Assembly: GCF_042100115.1 (NCBI RefSeq)
Contig: NC_091277.1
Span: 2,604,001 to 2,668,000, forward strand
Length of the DNA stretch: 64,000 bases
Direction: 5' to 3'
Source: Alternaria dauci
Taxonomy: Eukaryota > Ascomycota > Dothideomycetes > Pleosporales > Pleosporaceae
The translations under genes and the position numbers were made by a program. Shown here in pieces: positions 10,565 to 21,370 of this stretch. Below the pieces are notes generated by a model, which saw nothing but the letters and a program-made list of their open reading frames with translations, was not told the origin of the DNA and made no database searches. Each line of letters opens with the position of its first letter. Positions within the stretch are counted from its first letter, which is position 1.

Positions 10565-12641
10565 ATGATCTACCTCCCCAACGAGCTCATCCTCCACATC
10601 ATCTCCTGTACGTTTCCCCCCACCCCGTCCCATCCCTATCCCGCGTGTACCCCACCTAACAACTCCTTCTCCAGACCTCGAGCCCACCGAGCTCGTCGCC
10701 CTCCAACATGTCTCGCGCGCCTTCCTAGCCCTGTCGCGCGACAACAATCTCTGGAAATCGCTCTGCTTCAACCACTCCGCGACAGAGCGTCGCCGCCGCC
10801 GTCTCGAGATCACGCCCCCAGACATCGATCCCCGCCTCGCAGAGCTCATCCGCGCCGCCGATACCCTCGCGAATACGTTCGCTACCGAGCCACACGACCC
10901 GCACGCGCCAAGCGCAGATGTGCAGCGCGACCGGAACGAGGGTAAGAAACGGGCTGCGCTGCTAGCGAATTGGGATCCGAGTTTCCCTGGCGAGAAGGTG
11001 GATTGGTATGAGGAGTTTGTGCAGAGACATGCGGAGGTGGGGGTGGGTTGGTTCGAAGGTGTTGGGACGGGGACGATAGATGGGGAACAGGGACAGGGAC
11101 ATGTGAGGAGGGAGGCGGTGGGCGCAGGGATCCTATTCGATCAATATGGCTCTGCGGATAAACTTGTTGCGCCGCTCGACGACGGCCGGATATGTATCTG
11201 GGACGCGTGCGCGTCGAGCGAGCGGCAGGGCAAAATCGTAGCGAGGTCTGAGATTGGCGTGTTGGCGGGGAGAGGGAGTGATTTGGATTACGAGACGAGA
11301 GTCACGCAGAGCCAGGCGATTATGACGGCGACGGGAGCGGTCGAGAGCGTGAGTGTGGATAGTAAGCGGGCGAAGGCGTTTTTTGCGGTTGCGAATGAGG
11401 TCGTGGAAACGGATCTGAATACGCTGCAGGTGGTGGCGCGCACGGCGTATCCGTTTCCTGTTACGGCGCTCAGCGAGGCGCATCACGCTACGCCGTTGAC
11501 GATTGGCACGAATTGGACACTGCATCTGCACGATGCACGGAAACCGCCTGTACCGCCGTCGTCTTCAGTCCGCTGCGAACTCATCGGCGGCCCAGCAACA
11601 AACGATTTCTCGCGCCTCGACACGGGAGACCTGCACGGCCACGTTAGTCTTTCCCAACCCGGTGCACTCTCGATTCTGCATCTCCCCTCGACACGCGAGT
11701 GGGATGGCAACGGCGATATTTGGGTCGCGGGCCGCTTTACGTCCATGTTGAATTTCGACCGGAGATACTTTCCACGGCTGAGGGGCACGGTGCATTCGGG
11801 GGCGAGACTGTCGTGTATTACGGCGCTTCCGGTTCCGTTTGTGCCGGTGCAGGCACGGTCGTCTTCTTCATCGTCGGTGGGGATGCTGCAAGAGATCAAA
11901 GAGACGAGGGGGTACACGTTGGTGGCTGCGGGCGAGTACAAGGGCAAGGGGAGTTTGGAGTTGTATGGGTTATCTGGGGAGCCGGGACGGGGGATTAATT
12001 CGAGTGATTGTCGTACGACGACAGCGGCGGGCGGGAAGGCGTATCACTATCAGAATCGGCAGACGGCGAGTAGCTCGAAGCTGTTGAGTGTGGCGCCGCA
12101 TGGGACGCGGTTGGTGTTTGCGGATGGGAATGGCGGGGTCAAGTGGGTGGAGAGGGATGGGTCGACGGCGGTGAGGCAGGTTAATGTTAATGACTTTGAG
12201 CAACGAGGACAGGGACGGTCAAAGGATGGTGGTGCGATGGAGCACCAACACCAGCACCAGCACCAGCAGCATGATCACGGCAACCTGGTCAACGCGACAC
12301 CAGACTCGGAAGCAAGCTGGGGCGACATTGTGCAAAAGATTCTGCCCACGACGACCGCCTCGTCCCTCGCATCATCACAATACGCAGCACGGGAGTCGAA
12401 CGAGTCGGGTCTGGGTTTGAATAACCTAGTGCTGTGGACGGGGGAGGGCAAGCTGGGGCTTCTGGGCTTCGGAAAGGAAGCGCCCTTGGCGCGCGATGTG
12501 TTTGAGGATGCGCTTGAGGTGCAGGCGGAGAGCAGTGGGGAGGGTGAGAGGGTCAGGGAGAGGAGGTACGGCGTTGAGATGAGGAGGGCGTTGGAGATGC
12601 AGGCTAGGGAGTTGAGGTGGTTGAGGGGGTATGGACTTTGA
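10565..12641 (+). CDS. F-box protein with WD/beta-propeller-like region
   Basis: Two exons (10565-10607, 10675-12641) give 669 residues. The intron interrupts the F-box: MIYLPNELILHIIS in exon 1 joins a YLEPTELVALQHVSR block in exon 2, and the NLWKSLCF segment completes the F-box (residues about 1-55). F-box proteins link substrates to SCF ubiquitin ligases via Skp1. Beyond it, segments such as VAPLDDGRICIWDA (about residue 180) and several other Trp/Asp-ended strands suggest a degenerate WD40 propeller as the substrate-reading part. A His/Gln repeat from the codons near 12,241-12,275 interrupts a low-complexity loop. The target is unknown. Confidence 0.75.
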
Positions 12642-13701
12642 AGAAGGAGGGGGTGGAGAAGATGGGGCGGGTGTGTGGTGTTGCGTAGTGGGAAGATGGA
12701 AGTGGGATGTTTGGTTCTGGTAGTCATAGTGGAGAGAGTGGCAAAGTAGTTACCGTAGGCAATGTCGCACGTTCTGCAGAAGACCACATCATGTCTAACA
12801 GTCTTCAATTCCTCCACGATCTTGTCGCTAATAACAGTAGACGCCGGCTTTCCTTGGTAGAAACAGCACTACCCGGTCTCCTCGGCCTTCTCCGTTACTT
12901 GGTCTCCAACATCTTTCTCCGGAAGGACTTAGTTATCCGGCAAACTATCGTCTTGATCTTGCCGTCGATACCTAGCTGCCACTCCATTCCACCTCTTTGC
13001 ATCAGCAGCCGGTTCTTTCTGGTTAATTGGAGGGCATGGTAAACGAAAGACGATATACTTTGCTCCTCCGGCAAAAGAGAAGCGTCGCATGTTCTCCCAG
13101 CTCCGTATCAGTGTAGTGTTCTTGCTCTGCTCGACCTCTTCATCTCGGCGGATCCGTCTAGTCATGAATCGGCTCATTAGCATCCTTTCGGGGTAGTCAT
13201 TTCCTCGTTGTTGAACACATGATCACGTTCTAGGACATTTGTTTCAGCGTTGGCAATGCGTTGAGGGATATATTCTCTGATAGTGGCGAGTTCGCTGCCA
13301 TTATATGGGGAAGCGGATTCGGAGAGGCAGTAGAAACCGACATTCGCCCTTGTGTTGGCTGATTCGATATTGGAAGACTAAGACGGACCAAGCTGCCGTT
13401 AGACACGACTCTCGCATCGTCGCGGGGTATGTTAGGGCGTAGGAATAATTAGCTGGACGGGCAGATGTCGCCACCTGCATTATGTACATGAAAATGCCTG
13501 AATCATCAAGTTGAACATGTAAAGTCGATAGACACACAGTAAGACATTGTTGTACGAAATGTTGAACGCCTGTCAAATACATCAGCAAATTGCAATACGT
13601 TATGGTATTCGGCCAACCAAGACTCCACGTCAACACCCGGTGAACCTACATACACATCTCGCAGCATCTCGACGCTCAACGTCAACTCATCCCTTGTAGA
13701 C
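12642..13701. other. Unresolved region with coding-like segments on the minus strand
   Basis: No complete gene can be built. On the minus strand, though, several stretches read like protein in different frames: a segment starting SELATIREYIPQR around 13,200-13,300, a Lys/Arg-rich segment within 12,929-13,170 (FAGGAKYIVFRLP), and a segment around 12,740-12,850 (VISDKIVEELKTVRHD). In-frame stops and missing splice consensus between them point to a decayed gene or a multi-exon gene I cannot assemble. No family recognised. Confidence 0.3.
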
Positions 13702-13945
13702 TCAATCCTTCTTCACACTTTCATCCTTGGAGTCGCTCTTCTTCTCTTCCTCTTTGTCGCCCGACCCGCTGCCACTACCCTTGTAATGGCTACCTTCTTT
13801 CCCTGGCTCAAAAACCGTGTTGCCTGGTACTGATTCAGAATGATACCTCCAACCCAGGTGCACAAAACGTACAAGAAGCGCAATGCGCCCAAGCGCCGTC
13901 TTTCGTCAAATCAGCCCCTGCGTCACACTCTGGACACTTGACCAT
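13702..13945 (-). CDS. Small Cys-motif protein with charged tail (two exons)
   Basis: ATG at 13,945 opens MVKCPECDAGADLTKDGAWAHC. Reading through stops soon after, but a GTACGT donor just downstream and a CAG acceptor at about 13,831 join it in frame to a Gly/Ser/Lys/Glu-rich tail (GSHYKGSGSGSGDKEEEKK) ending at 13,702. The product is about 66 residues. The CPEC pair followed by a later Cys suggests a tiny zinc-ribbon-like head, but splicing removes part of the possible second Cys pair, so zinc binding is uncertain. If the intron is retained, a second CxxC appears and the protein stops early. Family unknown to me. Confidence 0.45.
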
Positions 13946-15647
13946 GGTGATCCTTCGGGACGGATTTCGGTGGATTAAAAAGATAGGACTCGGAATGTGG
14001 TTTGTAATCAATGTTCGGGTTGCCATGTTGCAATAGAGTTTCAATGCAAGTTGTGTGATCACGCTAGAGTGAGGGGCATGATGTCATGTACCAATCGCAT
14101 CTCGCGGAGCCTCCCGAGGTCTTCATACACATCGGCCACCAAGTCGGTCAATTCATCCCGAGAGTCGACGTCCGCTGAAGAAGGCCCGAAGCTGGGCTTA
14201 CATTTCTCCATCTGTAATCTCACCTGCGGTGGGTGAGCTGGCGTGTTACAGACAATACGTAGCGCGAACGCCAGCGGCCCGGCAGTATGCAACAAGTATG
14301 GCTCAGATAGGATTTTGGTACTGCATTCAGAACTTGTCAATGTTACCAGATTCTGAATCCCACGTTCGTATCAACGGCTGCCGGAGCCATCAACGCGACC
14401 CGATTAGCGTCCAATCGCTCACGGTCCGCGCTCCTCCGCATCTCGCTCCATCCAATCTTCAGCTCCTGCAGTCCCAACAACCAACATCTGTTCTTGCGCA
14501 ATGCGATCACCCCACCGCCGTTGACTCGTACCAGCGGTCTCCATCCTCGTCGATGCCATCTCGACCCAGACCGCTACATGCCACCAATAATCGCGCTCAG
14601 CTGCAAATCCTTAGATCACACCATAGGCGCGGACACGGTAAGCACGTACTGCCGCTGGACCAGGGCAAGACGGCAATACTTCTTCAACCGATTGGTCGGA
14701 AGCGCGAAGCGAAGTGAAAAGGTGAGTGGCAAATTTCTAGTTACGAGATGTGCATCCTTCTGCAGCTGCAATATACACACCACGGTCGGCAGTGGCGTGC
14801 GGCAATGCAGTATCTTTGCCTTTGTTTTTCCCGCTCATCCGGTCCCTGGAGTCGTCGCGACATGCAAAGTCTGGAGTAAGGGTTTGTAACATTCGCTGTC
14901 CACGTCCATCCAGAGCATAAAATCTGCTCACCGAGCTGTCAATTCAGGGGCGATCCACCCAGCGAAACGGAGCCATTGCTTCAGCTGGTCCGGGTACGTG
15001 AATCATGCCACGCGACTACCCGCTTGCGGTAGCCTCACTATACCCAGCCGAGCGAGCCTCTAAATCCAAAACAGCCTAGCACTCGCGTGGAAAACGGCTC
15101 ATCCGCAACTGCACTTGGAGATGGATGCCCGAGAGGCCATTTGCGTATCAAAGCAATGGTTCCTTCCCCACTGAATCTGCATTGCGCAAGCTCGTCTCCG
15201 CGCCGAAGGACCGAAGGTTTGGACTTGAACCTTGTGTACCTGCAGGTGGTAATGTTGCCTTCAAAAGGTCATACAGCCGGACGCCTCTTGGTCCCATGGC
15301 CCGCTTGTCAGGCAGCGGGATGGACGAGGCTTGCAGCCGCCCGTATATAGCGTCGATGGGCTGGATTTCAAGGTGCTAGAGTTTTTAATTTCTTCGTTGA
15401 TCAGGCACAGGGCGTGGGGACTTTGTCTTCTTTCCCGTTCATCTTCTCGTTTCGTTAGTCCGCGGAGTGCAGCTATAGGTAGTCGACGGGTGTGCTACTC
15501 TAGTCCACGTACGCCTTGCGAGGAATCCCTGAGTATTTTTCAATGCCCATGACAGCTGGACAGAAGTAGTGTGCAAGACAGTTACGATACCCCGGACGCC
15601 CACATACCTTTCTTCCCGCCTCGAATTGACAACACACTATCGCCACG
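13946..15647. other. 1.7 kb region without an assembled gene
   Basis: A possible last exon lies at 14,059-14,216 on the minus strand: an AG acceptor is followed by a frame with MEKCKPSFGPSSADVD and an acidic helix, ending at 14,059. Another coding-like minus-strand block (KIGWSEMRRSADRERLD) sits near 14,380-14,480. They could be exons of one gene, but I could not find a start or a consistent chain. The plus strand also has a 131-codon frame over 14,494-14,889. 15,000-15,647 holds nothing beyond the promoter of the next gene. Confidence 0.3.
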
Positions 15648-16755
15648 ATGTCAGGCCCCATGACCCTACCGCCCTACTCGAATAAAGCCGCCATTTACCT
15701 TGGGCCTGTTGTCTCCTTTGGAATCGTAGCGCTTTTTCTGGTCATTGCGCGTATTTACACGCGCATAAAGAGGACTGGACAACTCTATCTCGATGACTGG
15801 ATCATCGTGGTTGCGGAACCGCTGTCATTGATCGGGATATGTTTGGCCATCGCTTCGACCACGTACGGATGGGGCAAACCAGCAGCATTCTTCACACCCG
15901 AGACCCTCAAGCAGACACTGCGGATCCAGTTCGCGCTGCAAACCGTGTGGCTCATAACACTGTGGCTCGTACGGCTGTCTGTCGCGTGCTCGCTGCTGCG
16001 CTTTGGGACGGAAAGACTGTGGCGATGGCCATTGTACTTCGTCATGGGTCTCCAGACGATCATCTCTGGCGGCTACTTTGTGATTCAGTTCGCGCAGTGC
16101 ACGCCTGTCAGCTCCAACTGGGATACTGGTATCTCTTCTAAATGCTGGAACTTGGATCCCATTATCCTCCTGGGATGGATTATAGCTGGTAAGTCTTCTG
16201 TCCTTGCTACCGCGACTGGCCTAGCTAATCGCTCCTTTAGGTGTATATATCGCTATGGACCTTACTCTTTCGCTCATGCCGATCCGCTTGATATGTACCC
16301 TGAACCGTTCTCAGTCGGAGAAGATGCTCATTGGCGTTCTCATGGCCCTCGGTCTCCTCGCAACTGCTATCAACTGCGCTAAGATGACAACGTTCACGAC
16401 TTTCGGCCAAGGCGACGTGATGCAGGCTACCATTGAGCCTTCCATGTGGGCCAAGGTCGAAGAGGAGATTGGCATCATCGCTACTTCGCTTCCCTGGCTC
16501 AAAAGCCCAGTCGAGAATTGGTTGAAGAAGATGGGCATATTGAAAGAGCATCAGCTGACCAAGCCGAGCTTTGTGGCTGATATGAGCTTGCCGACCGTCA
16601 GGGATAACGCGGAGGACTTGAGCCATGATGACGCCGATAGTGCGAAGGTAAAGGGAGATGTCAGGGTGGATTCAGTGGCTACTGCACTCGGTACAAAGGG
16701 CTCCAACTCAAGCCTGCCAAAAGATCCGAACAGCAACACCTGGCAGGCTGTCTAG
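15648..16755 (+). CDS. Fungal rhodopsin-domain (Pth11-like) integral membrane protein
   Basis: Two exons (15648-16188, 16241-16755) give 351 residues. About seven hydrophobic helices occupy residues 15-260. Typical blocks of the fungal rhodopsin-like domain are present: RIYTRIKRTGQLYLDDW after helix 1 (the LxLDDW motif), then TYGWGKP, a WLVRLSVACSLLRF helix, and the CTPVSSNWD / CWN pair of extracellular cysteines. There is no CFEM domain at the N-terminus. The C-terminal 90 residues are hydrophilic and presumably cytoplasmic. Members are often grouped with Pth11-like receptors, but ligand and signalling are mostly unproven. The intron falls before the sixth helix and joins GWIIA to GVYIA. Confidence 0.85.
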
Positions 16756-17598
16756 TCGCGACGACGTTTACGATTTTCATCTGGAATGCATGCCGGATAT
16801 CTGGGCTTTAGCGTGGCGCTGTGGCGTTGTTGAGAGTCATTTTAGCATCTCTACGGACTTGACGAACATACTTTGGCATGGATTGCCTCTTTGCGTTATG
16901 CGACGGTATACATACACCTTAATTCTACCAATCTTGGAACCGAACAGTCACTTCCGCACGTGTGATGCCGAACGAAGCGTTGGTAATGCCGGAGAATTGG
17001 TGATGCCGCAGCTCGGCGATATTCGTGCGAAGCTCTGCGGAAACTCGGCCTGTTAGGTAAAGAAAACTTTTAGCGCACCCTCTCTCCGCATCTAGCAAAC
17101 AAACGTCAGCATTAGTATTTTGCAAAAGCTTTCTTTTGCGCATCGCGAAGCAGTTTTTTCGTCATGTCCTTCATGTCCAGATTCTTCTAGGGCAGATAAC
17201 GGCAGAGGCGCTTCATTTCCATTCCATGCTTGTCCGTGTATCGATGTACACGGCAACTAGGTCGGAGTCAGCAAAGTCTTCACATTTCGACGAGATGCCG
17301 CGGCCGTTTGCAGCACTAAATCGGCACGCGCCATCAATCCGGGGTGCATGATCCAGGCTCGATCTGTCATGGTAGTGACGTCCCATCGGTCGTTATTCCC
17401 TACACTAGGTTTGACGTCCATGCCTTAATCAAGCTTTCTCCTCTTTCACATCTTCGTTGCTTGACATCACGACCGTTACCACGTCCTGTATCTGACGAGC
17501 ACCTGCCATCGACAAGACTGTTTCTACGCATACGTCTCTCCCGAGTGTCTATCGTGGTCGCCGGCGCTTGTGTGTGCTAGGCATCTTCCGCCTTCACG
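16756..17598. other. Intergenic region between two membrane-protein genes
   Basis: No supported gene. Frames of 60-130 codons overlap on both strands without motifs. The last 150 bases, C/T-rich with a CACGATG start context at 17,599, are the leader of the HPP gene. Confidence 0.45.
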
Positions 17599-18393
17599 AT
17601 GCCGATATGGGATCCTCTTGTTCCCGTTGAGCGCGTTATACAGCGCGGGCTTGCACGTCTGCCAGTACCCGTCAGCCACTGGCTTGGCTACCGACACAAG
17701 ACATCACCACCTTCTCACACTTGGGTCGTCTGCCTCTGGGGGTTTATAGGCGCCTTTTGCGGGCTTAGCGTCATCCTTGCCATCTTTGGCCATACAGACT
17801 ATATGAGGAGTCGCGCTGTACCACCAATCATTGCTTCATTCGTACGTTCCTCTCCTTTCAAGAAGCTCAGCTCTATCGACATACTAACATCCCCTCAGGG
17901 TGCTTCAACAATCCTCTGCTATGGCGCCATCGACGTGCCTTTCTCGCAACCACGCTCTCTGGTCTTCGGCCACTTCTTCAGTGGCTTAGTTGGCGTCATC
18001 GTAGCAACCATCTTCCAGTTCGACCTGGAAAAAGATCCTTATCCACGACTGCAATGGCTCGCAGCTGCTTTGGCCACAGCAATCGCTCTCGTTGTCATGC
18101 ATCTGACCAAGACGACGCACCCACCTGCTGGAGCAACAGCACTCATGCCGTGTGTCGACCAGCACATATGGGCGTTGCGGTGGTACTTTTTACCCGTCTT
18201 GCTGTTGTCCTCGACGGTAGTGCTAGTTACAGCAGTGATGGGCAACAATATTCAACGGCAATATCCAAAGTTTTGGGTTGCGCAGATTCCGCCACCACCA
18301 GCGCCACCAGCGCCGAAAGTTGAGGAGAAGGAGGAGTCGTCTGATGGAAGCGTGCGGGATACGCTAGGGGCCTTGGAGAGAGGACCACTCTAG
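17599..18393 (+). CDS. HPP-family integral membrane protein
   Basis: The open frame runs through, but a 57-base intron (17842-17898; GTACGT donor, CTAAC branch site, CAG acceptor) is almost certainly removed: splicing restores the family sequence PPIIASFGAS. The product is about 245 residues. The diagnostic HPP motif occurs as THPPAGATA near residue 170. Four to five hydrophobic helices span residues 45-215, and the tail is Pro-rich then acidic. HPP proteins are found in bacteria, plants (chloroplast nitrite transport) and fungi; a transport role, possibly nitrite, is inferred from relatives. The intron length is a multiple of three, so retention would give a viable but unlikely isoform. Confidence 0.85.
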   Translation: MPIWDPLVPVERVIQRGLARLPVPVSHWLGYRHKTSPPSHTWVVCLWGFIGAFCGLSVILAIFGHTDYMRSRAVPPIIASFVRSSPFKKLSSIDILTSPQGASTILCYGAIDVPFSQPRSLVFGHFFSGLVGVIVATIFQFDLEKDPYPRLQWLAAALATAIALVVMHLTKTTHPPAGATALMPCVDQHIWALRWYFLPVLLLSSTVVLVTAVMGNNIQRQYPKFWVAQIPPPPAPPAPKVEEKEESSDGSVRDTLGALERGPL

Positions 18394-18829
18394 CATCGCT
18401 CAGTTATGCATCGGAACAAACGGTTCAATTGAAATGTTGACAAAAGTCCTAGTTAGCGGGCGCTATTTGGTTATCACACTGAATGCTGGTCTACCGATGT
18501 GGTTTCAATCCGAGCTTGTGTGCCAGGAAGAGTAAGCTTATGTTTTCTAATTAGTTCAGCGATGTCGACGTCTGCGGAAGTGGCGCCGGGGCGATACTTG
18601 AAGATCACATTCAATTTACTTGCAATATGATGTTTTTTTTTTTGGCTGATATCAAGAATCTAACTCATTGTCCTACTGATGTCTATATATATGAAGCGAA
18701 ATGTACAGAGGTATCCGAAACATTACTGGCCTGCAAACCCTTTTTTCATCGTTACAACGGCCATCTAACCCAAACCCGATAACTCCTGGAAGCAAACCTG
18801 TGGCCGTTACCATTCATCATTATACCCTT
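18394..18829. other. Convergent intergenic region
   Basis: Shared 3' region of the HPP gene and the copper radical oxidase gene. A poly-T run lies near 18,632-18,642. No gene seen. Confidence 0.5.
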
Positions 18830-20362
18830 CTATTCCTGCTCTACCCATACAGTCCTAGCCACACTAGGCATGCCTTCTGCGCTCACAGCAAATAGGTACC
18901 ACGCTCCCGGTAGTACAACACCGGAATCGTTCATGATAGGCAAGACCACCTCTTCCCCTTCGATCCTCGGCTGAAGCGGGATACGCCTCTGGTCGCTATT
19001 CACGTTGTGCGTAACACTTCCTATCCTGATGAAGGAGAACGTCACGCCATCAGCTGAACCTTGCATCTTGACTCTTAGCTCACCACCGTGCGCGACAATG
19101 CTAGATGCAACGTCTTGGATGACTGGGCGAGGCGCGCCGGTGAGAAGGTACGGCGGTGTGAATATCTGGCCGTTGGGGTGGTCAACCGTGTCGCGGCAGT
19201 GGTAAGATGGTCCGCCGGTTCCATCGTCCCAGCAGAGACCGCCTCCTCCGCTGAAGACTGTGCCGTCAGGTAGCAAGATGGAAACGGAGTGGTAGTTCCG
19301 GGGAACAGCTTCCGCAGCCAGCTCGGTGAATGTTCTGGTAATAGGGTCGAAGATCTCGGCAGTGAAGACAGGATCAATGTCAGTGAAGCCTTGAGCCCAG
19401 CGCTGTCCACCAGTAACCAAGATCTTGCCGTCAGGAAGAACAACGACGTTAGCAAAGGCGCGTTGCTGGTGCATGTCTGGGACTCTTTCGGCCGTCACGG
19501 GGGCGCCAACATTGTTGATCTCCATCAAATGCGCGACGCTGAGCCCGGGCGCGCGATCGTAGTACTGCGCTCCACCCGCGGTGAATATCTTGCCAACATC
19601 ATACATGACATGAACTCCACACATGGCATCGTTGACATCGTCACGAATGCCTGCTGGGCTAATACCACCTTCGCCATCGGTGTAGTACCAGTTCATCGCC
19701 TTGCTGGGTCCAGCCTGGAAGACGGTGCCATTGCGCCAAGGAAAGAGCCAGGCGTGGTTATCCTCGCGATAGACGCCCTCGTGGTCATATGTCAACATAG
19801 GTTCCACAGCAGCGCCGGGTAGAAGCGTCCAGGAGTTTGATGCCGGGTCGTAAATCTCTCCTGGCTTTCCGCCCACCGGGCCACTCCAAGATCCACCGAT
19901 TGTGAAGACTTTTCCGTTGGACAGGACAGCACTGCTCTGGTATCCGCGAGGCACCTTCATATCGGGTCCGGGGACGAAGGTGTTGGTTGCCGGCTCGTAT
20001 ATAGTCGTCTTCTCTGCGTTGCTTCCTCCGGTGATGATCAGTCTTCCGTCGCCTAACTGGCTCATTCCAGGACAGAACATGTCGTGGTTCGTTTCGGCAA
20101 CCTGGCGAGTGGACATTTGTCCAGATACCAGGTTGTATTCGGCGAATTGTGTAAGACCTCGCTCACCGCCGAAAGAATTTGGTGAGAATGCTGAGTATAC
20201 CATCATCCGGGTGGGAGATGGCCATTCCGGGACAATGTAGGCCGCGACCGGAATGATAGGAAAGGTGATGACTGGACCCCATGATCCTTGGTTCTGAGCG
20301 AACGTGATTGAGAAGTAGAACGGCAGAAGCGCAGTCGCTATCTTTGAGTGAGAAACCATCAT
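18830..20362 (-). CDS. Secreted copper radical oxidase (galactose/alcohol oxidase type, AA5_2-like)
   Basis: A single 510-residue frame. Residues 1-22 form a signal peptide. The kelch propeller follows with repeats of the LPDGKILVTGG kind, and the C-terminal DUF1929 domain starts around residue 405. All copper-radical residues can be placed: Cys97 (HDMFCPG) and Tyr141 (PRGYQS), 44 apart as in galactose oxidase; Trp159 (GGSWSG) stacked over the cofactor; Tyr357-His358 (RNYHSV); and His452 (VTHNVN). The Trp matches galactose-oxidase-like rather than glyoxal-oxidase-like enzymes. The N-terminal carbohydrate-binding domain of classical galactose oxidase is absent. It should oxidise primary alcohols, sugars or aryl alcohols with release of hydrogen peroxide outside the cell. 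Two consecutive ATGs begin the frame. Confidence 0.9.
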   Translation of the reverse strand: MMVSHSKIATALLPFYFSITFAQNQGSWGPVITFPIIPVAAYIVPEWPSPTRMMVYSAFSPNSFGGERGLTQFAEYNLVSGQMSTRQVAETNHDMFCPGMSQLGDGRLIITGGSNAEKTTIYEPATNTFVPGPDMKVPRGYQSSAVLSNGKVFTIGGSWSGPVGGKPGEIYDPASNSWTLLPGAAVEPMLTYDHEGVYREDNHAWLFPWRNGTVFQAGPSKAMNWYYTDGEGGISPAGIRDDVNDAMCGVHVMYDVGKIFTAGGAQYYDRAPGLSVAHLMEINNVGAPVTAERVPDMHQQRAFANVVVLPDGKILVTGGQRWAQGFTDIDPVFTAEIFDPITRTFTELAAEAVPRNYHSVSILLPDGTVFSGGGGLCWDDGTGGPSYHCRDTVDHPNGQIFTPPYLLTGAPRPVIQDVASSIVAHGGELRVKMQGSADGVTFSFIRIGSVTHNVNSDQRRIPLQPRIEGEEVVLPIMNDSGVVLPGAWYLFAVSAEGMPSVARTVWVEQE

Positions 20363-21370
20363 GAATTAAATTATTAACACACTGTAGGTGCAGAAAGACG
20401 AAGATGATAGGGAATGTGGACAGGCGGTGCTCATATTCGAAGTTGTCCATGTTGTTTTTGCTTTATGTTTGTGTACTGGTAAGGTGGCAGGCACGTTGCT
20501 TTTCCCGCAACTCCGTCTCCGTCTCCGAATCGCGGTTCTAGATTTGTTGTCGCCAATGTTGTTGAGCACGTTCCCATTCGTAGTCGATCCCAATCACTGC
20601 CGAGCCGATACCAGATCGAGAATCTTAGAGCTACATAGCAACCAGGGTTCCTGCTCTTAGAGTAGTGCTATACTCGTAAATCTACCCGGGCAACACTACA
20701 TCCGGTCAATGGTACGCGACTAGATCTCGGCATCCGCAGGTGTGCTAATTCAGTGTCTCCGGGGAAACGTTATACGTGCGGTAATGCATTCTTACGTGTC
20801 TCGTGAGGTAGTTTAGATCGATCGGTCAGGTTCTCTTTACGAGAATGAAGTTCGCGTGAGATAGGGCTGAGAAGCTGAACGCCATCCGTCTCGGTCGCAG
20901 AGACGCGCCTTGGCCAGAGCGCGACGCAGAAATAGTTTATCGATTGCTGTTGGCTATTGCGGGGCGATACGAGCATCGCATCTTGATGGTATCTGTCCGA
21001 TGCGGGGGACGATTGTATCAAGATCTGACAGGGTGCGTGCTAGAAGTTTGCGCATGGATGAGTCTCGGGAGGTGAATGACCAGCTCGGTACGAATGACGT
21101 TGAGCACTGATAAGCTGGTGAGTCAGTGCGTAAACGAGTGCCTCGGCAACCACTCTTAGCGTGACTCAAACCACAGAGCGCCTCGTACAGTTACACTAAA
21201 CAATCGTAATTGCAGTCCTCTATTGAATTTGCATGCCTATAGAATACTGGAGGTTTCTCGGGATACGCTTTTAAGTGCGAAGAACGTTGTCAGCCCCAGC
21301 TGAAGAAGCATATCGCTCTCCCAGCCTCCGCCACCCAGGTAGCCACGATGATGTCACTTACACCGCCGCG
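20363..21370. other. Intergenic region
   Basis: Promoter of the copper radical oxidase on the left and 3' region of the kinase-like gene on the right. No supported gene; composition even. Confidence 0.45.

Noticed and set aside
17842..17898. Uninterrupted 264-residue HPP protein
   Set aside because: The 57-base stretch has intron ends and a branch site and interrupts the conserved IIASF-GAS junction, so it was treated as an intron.
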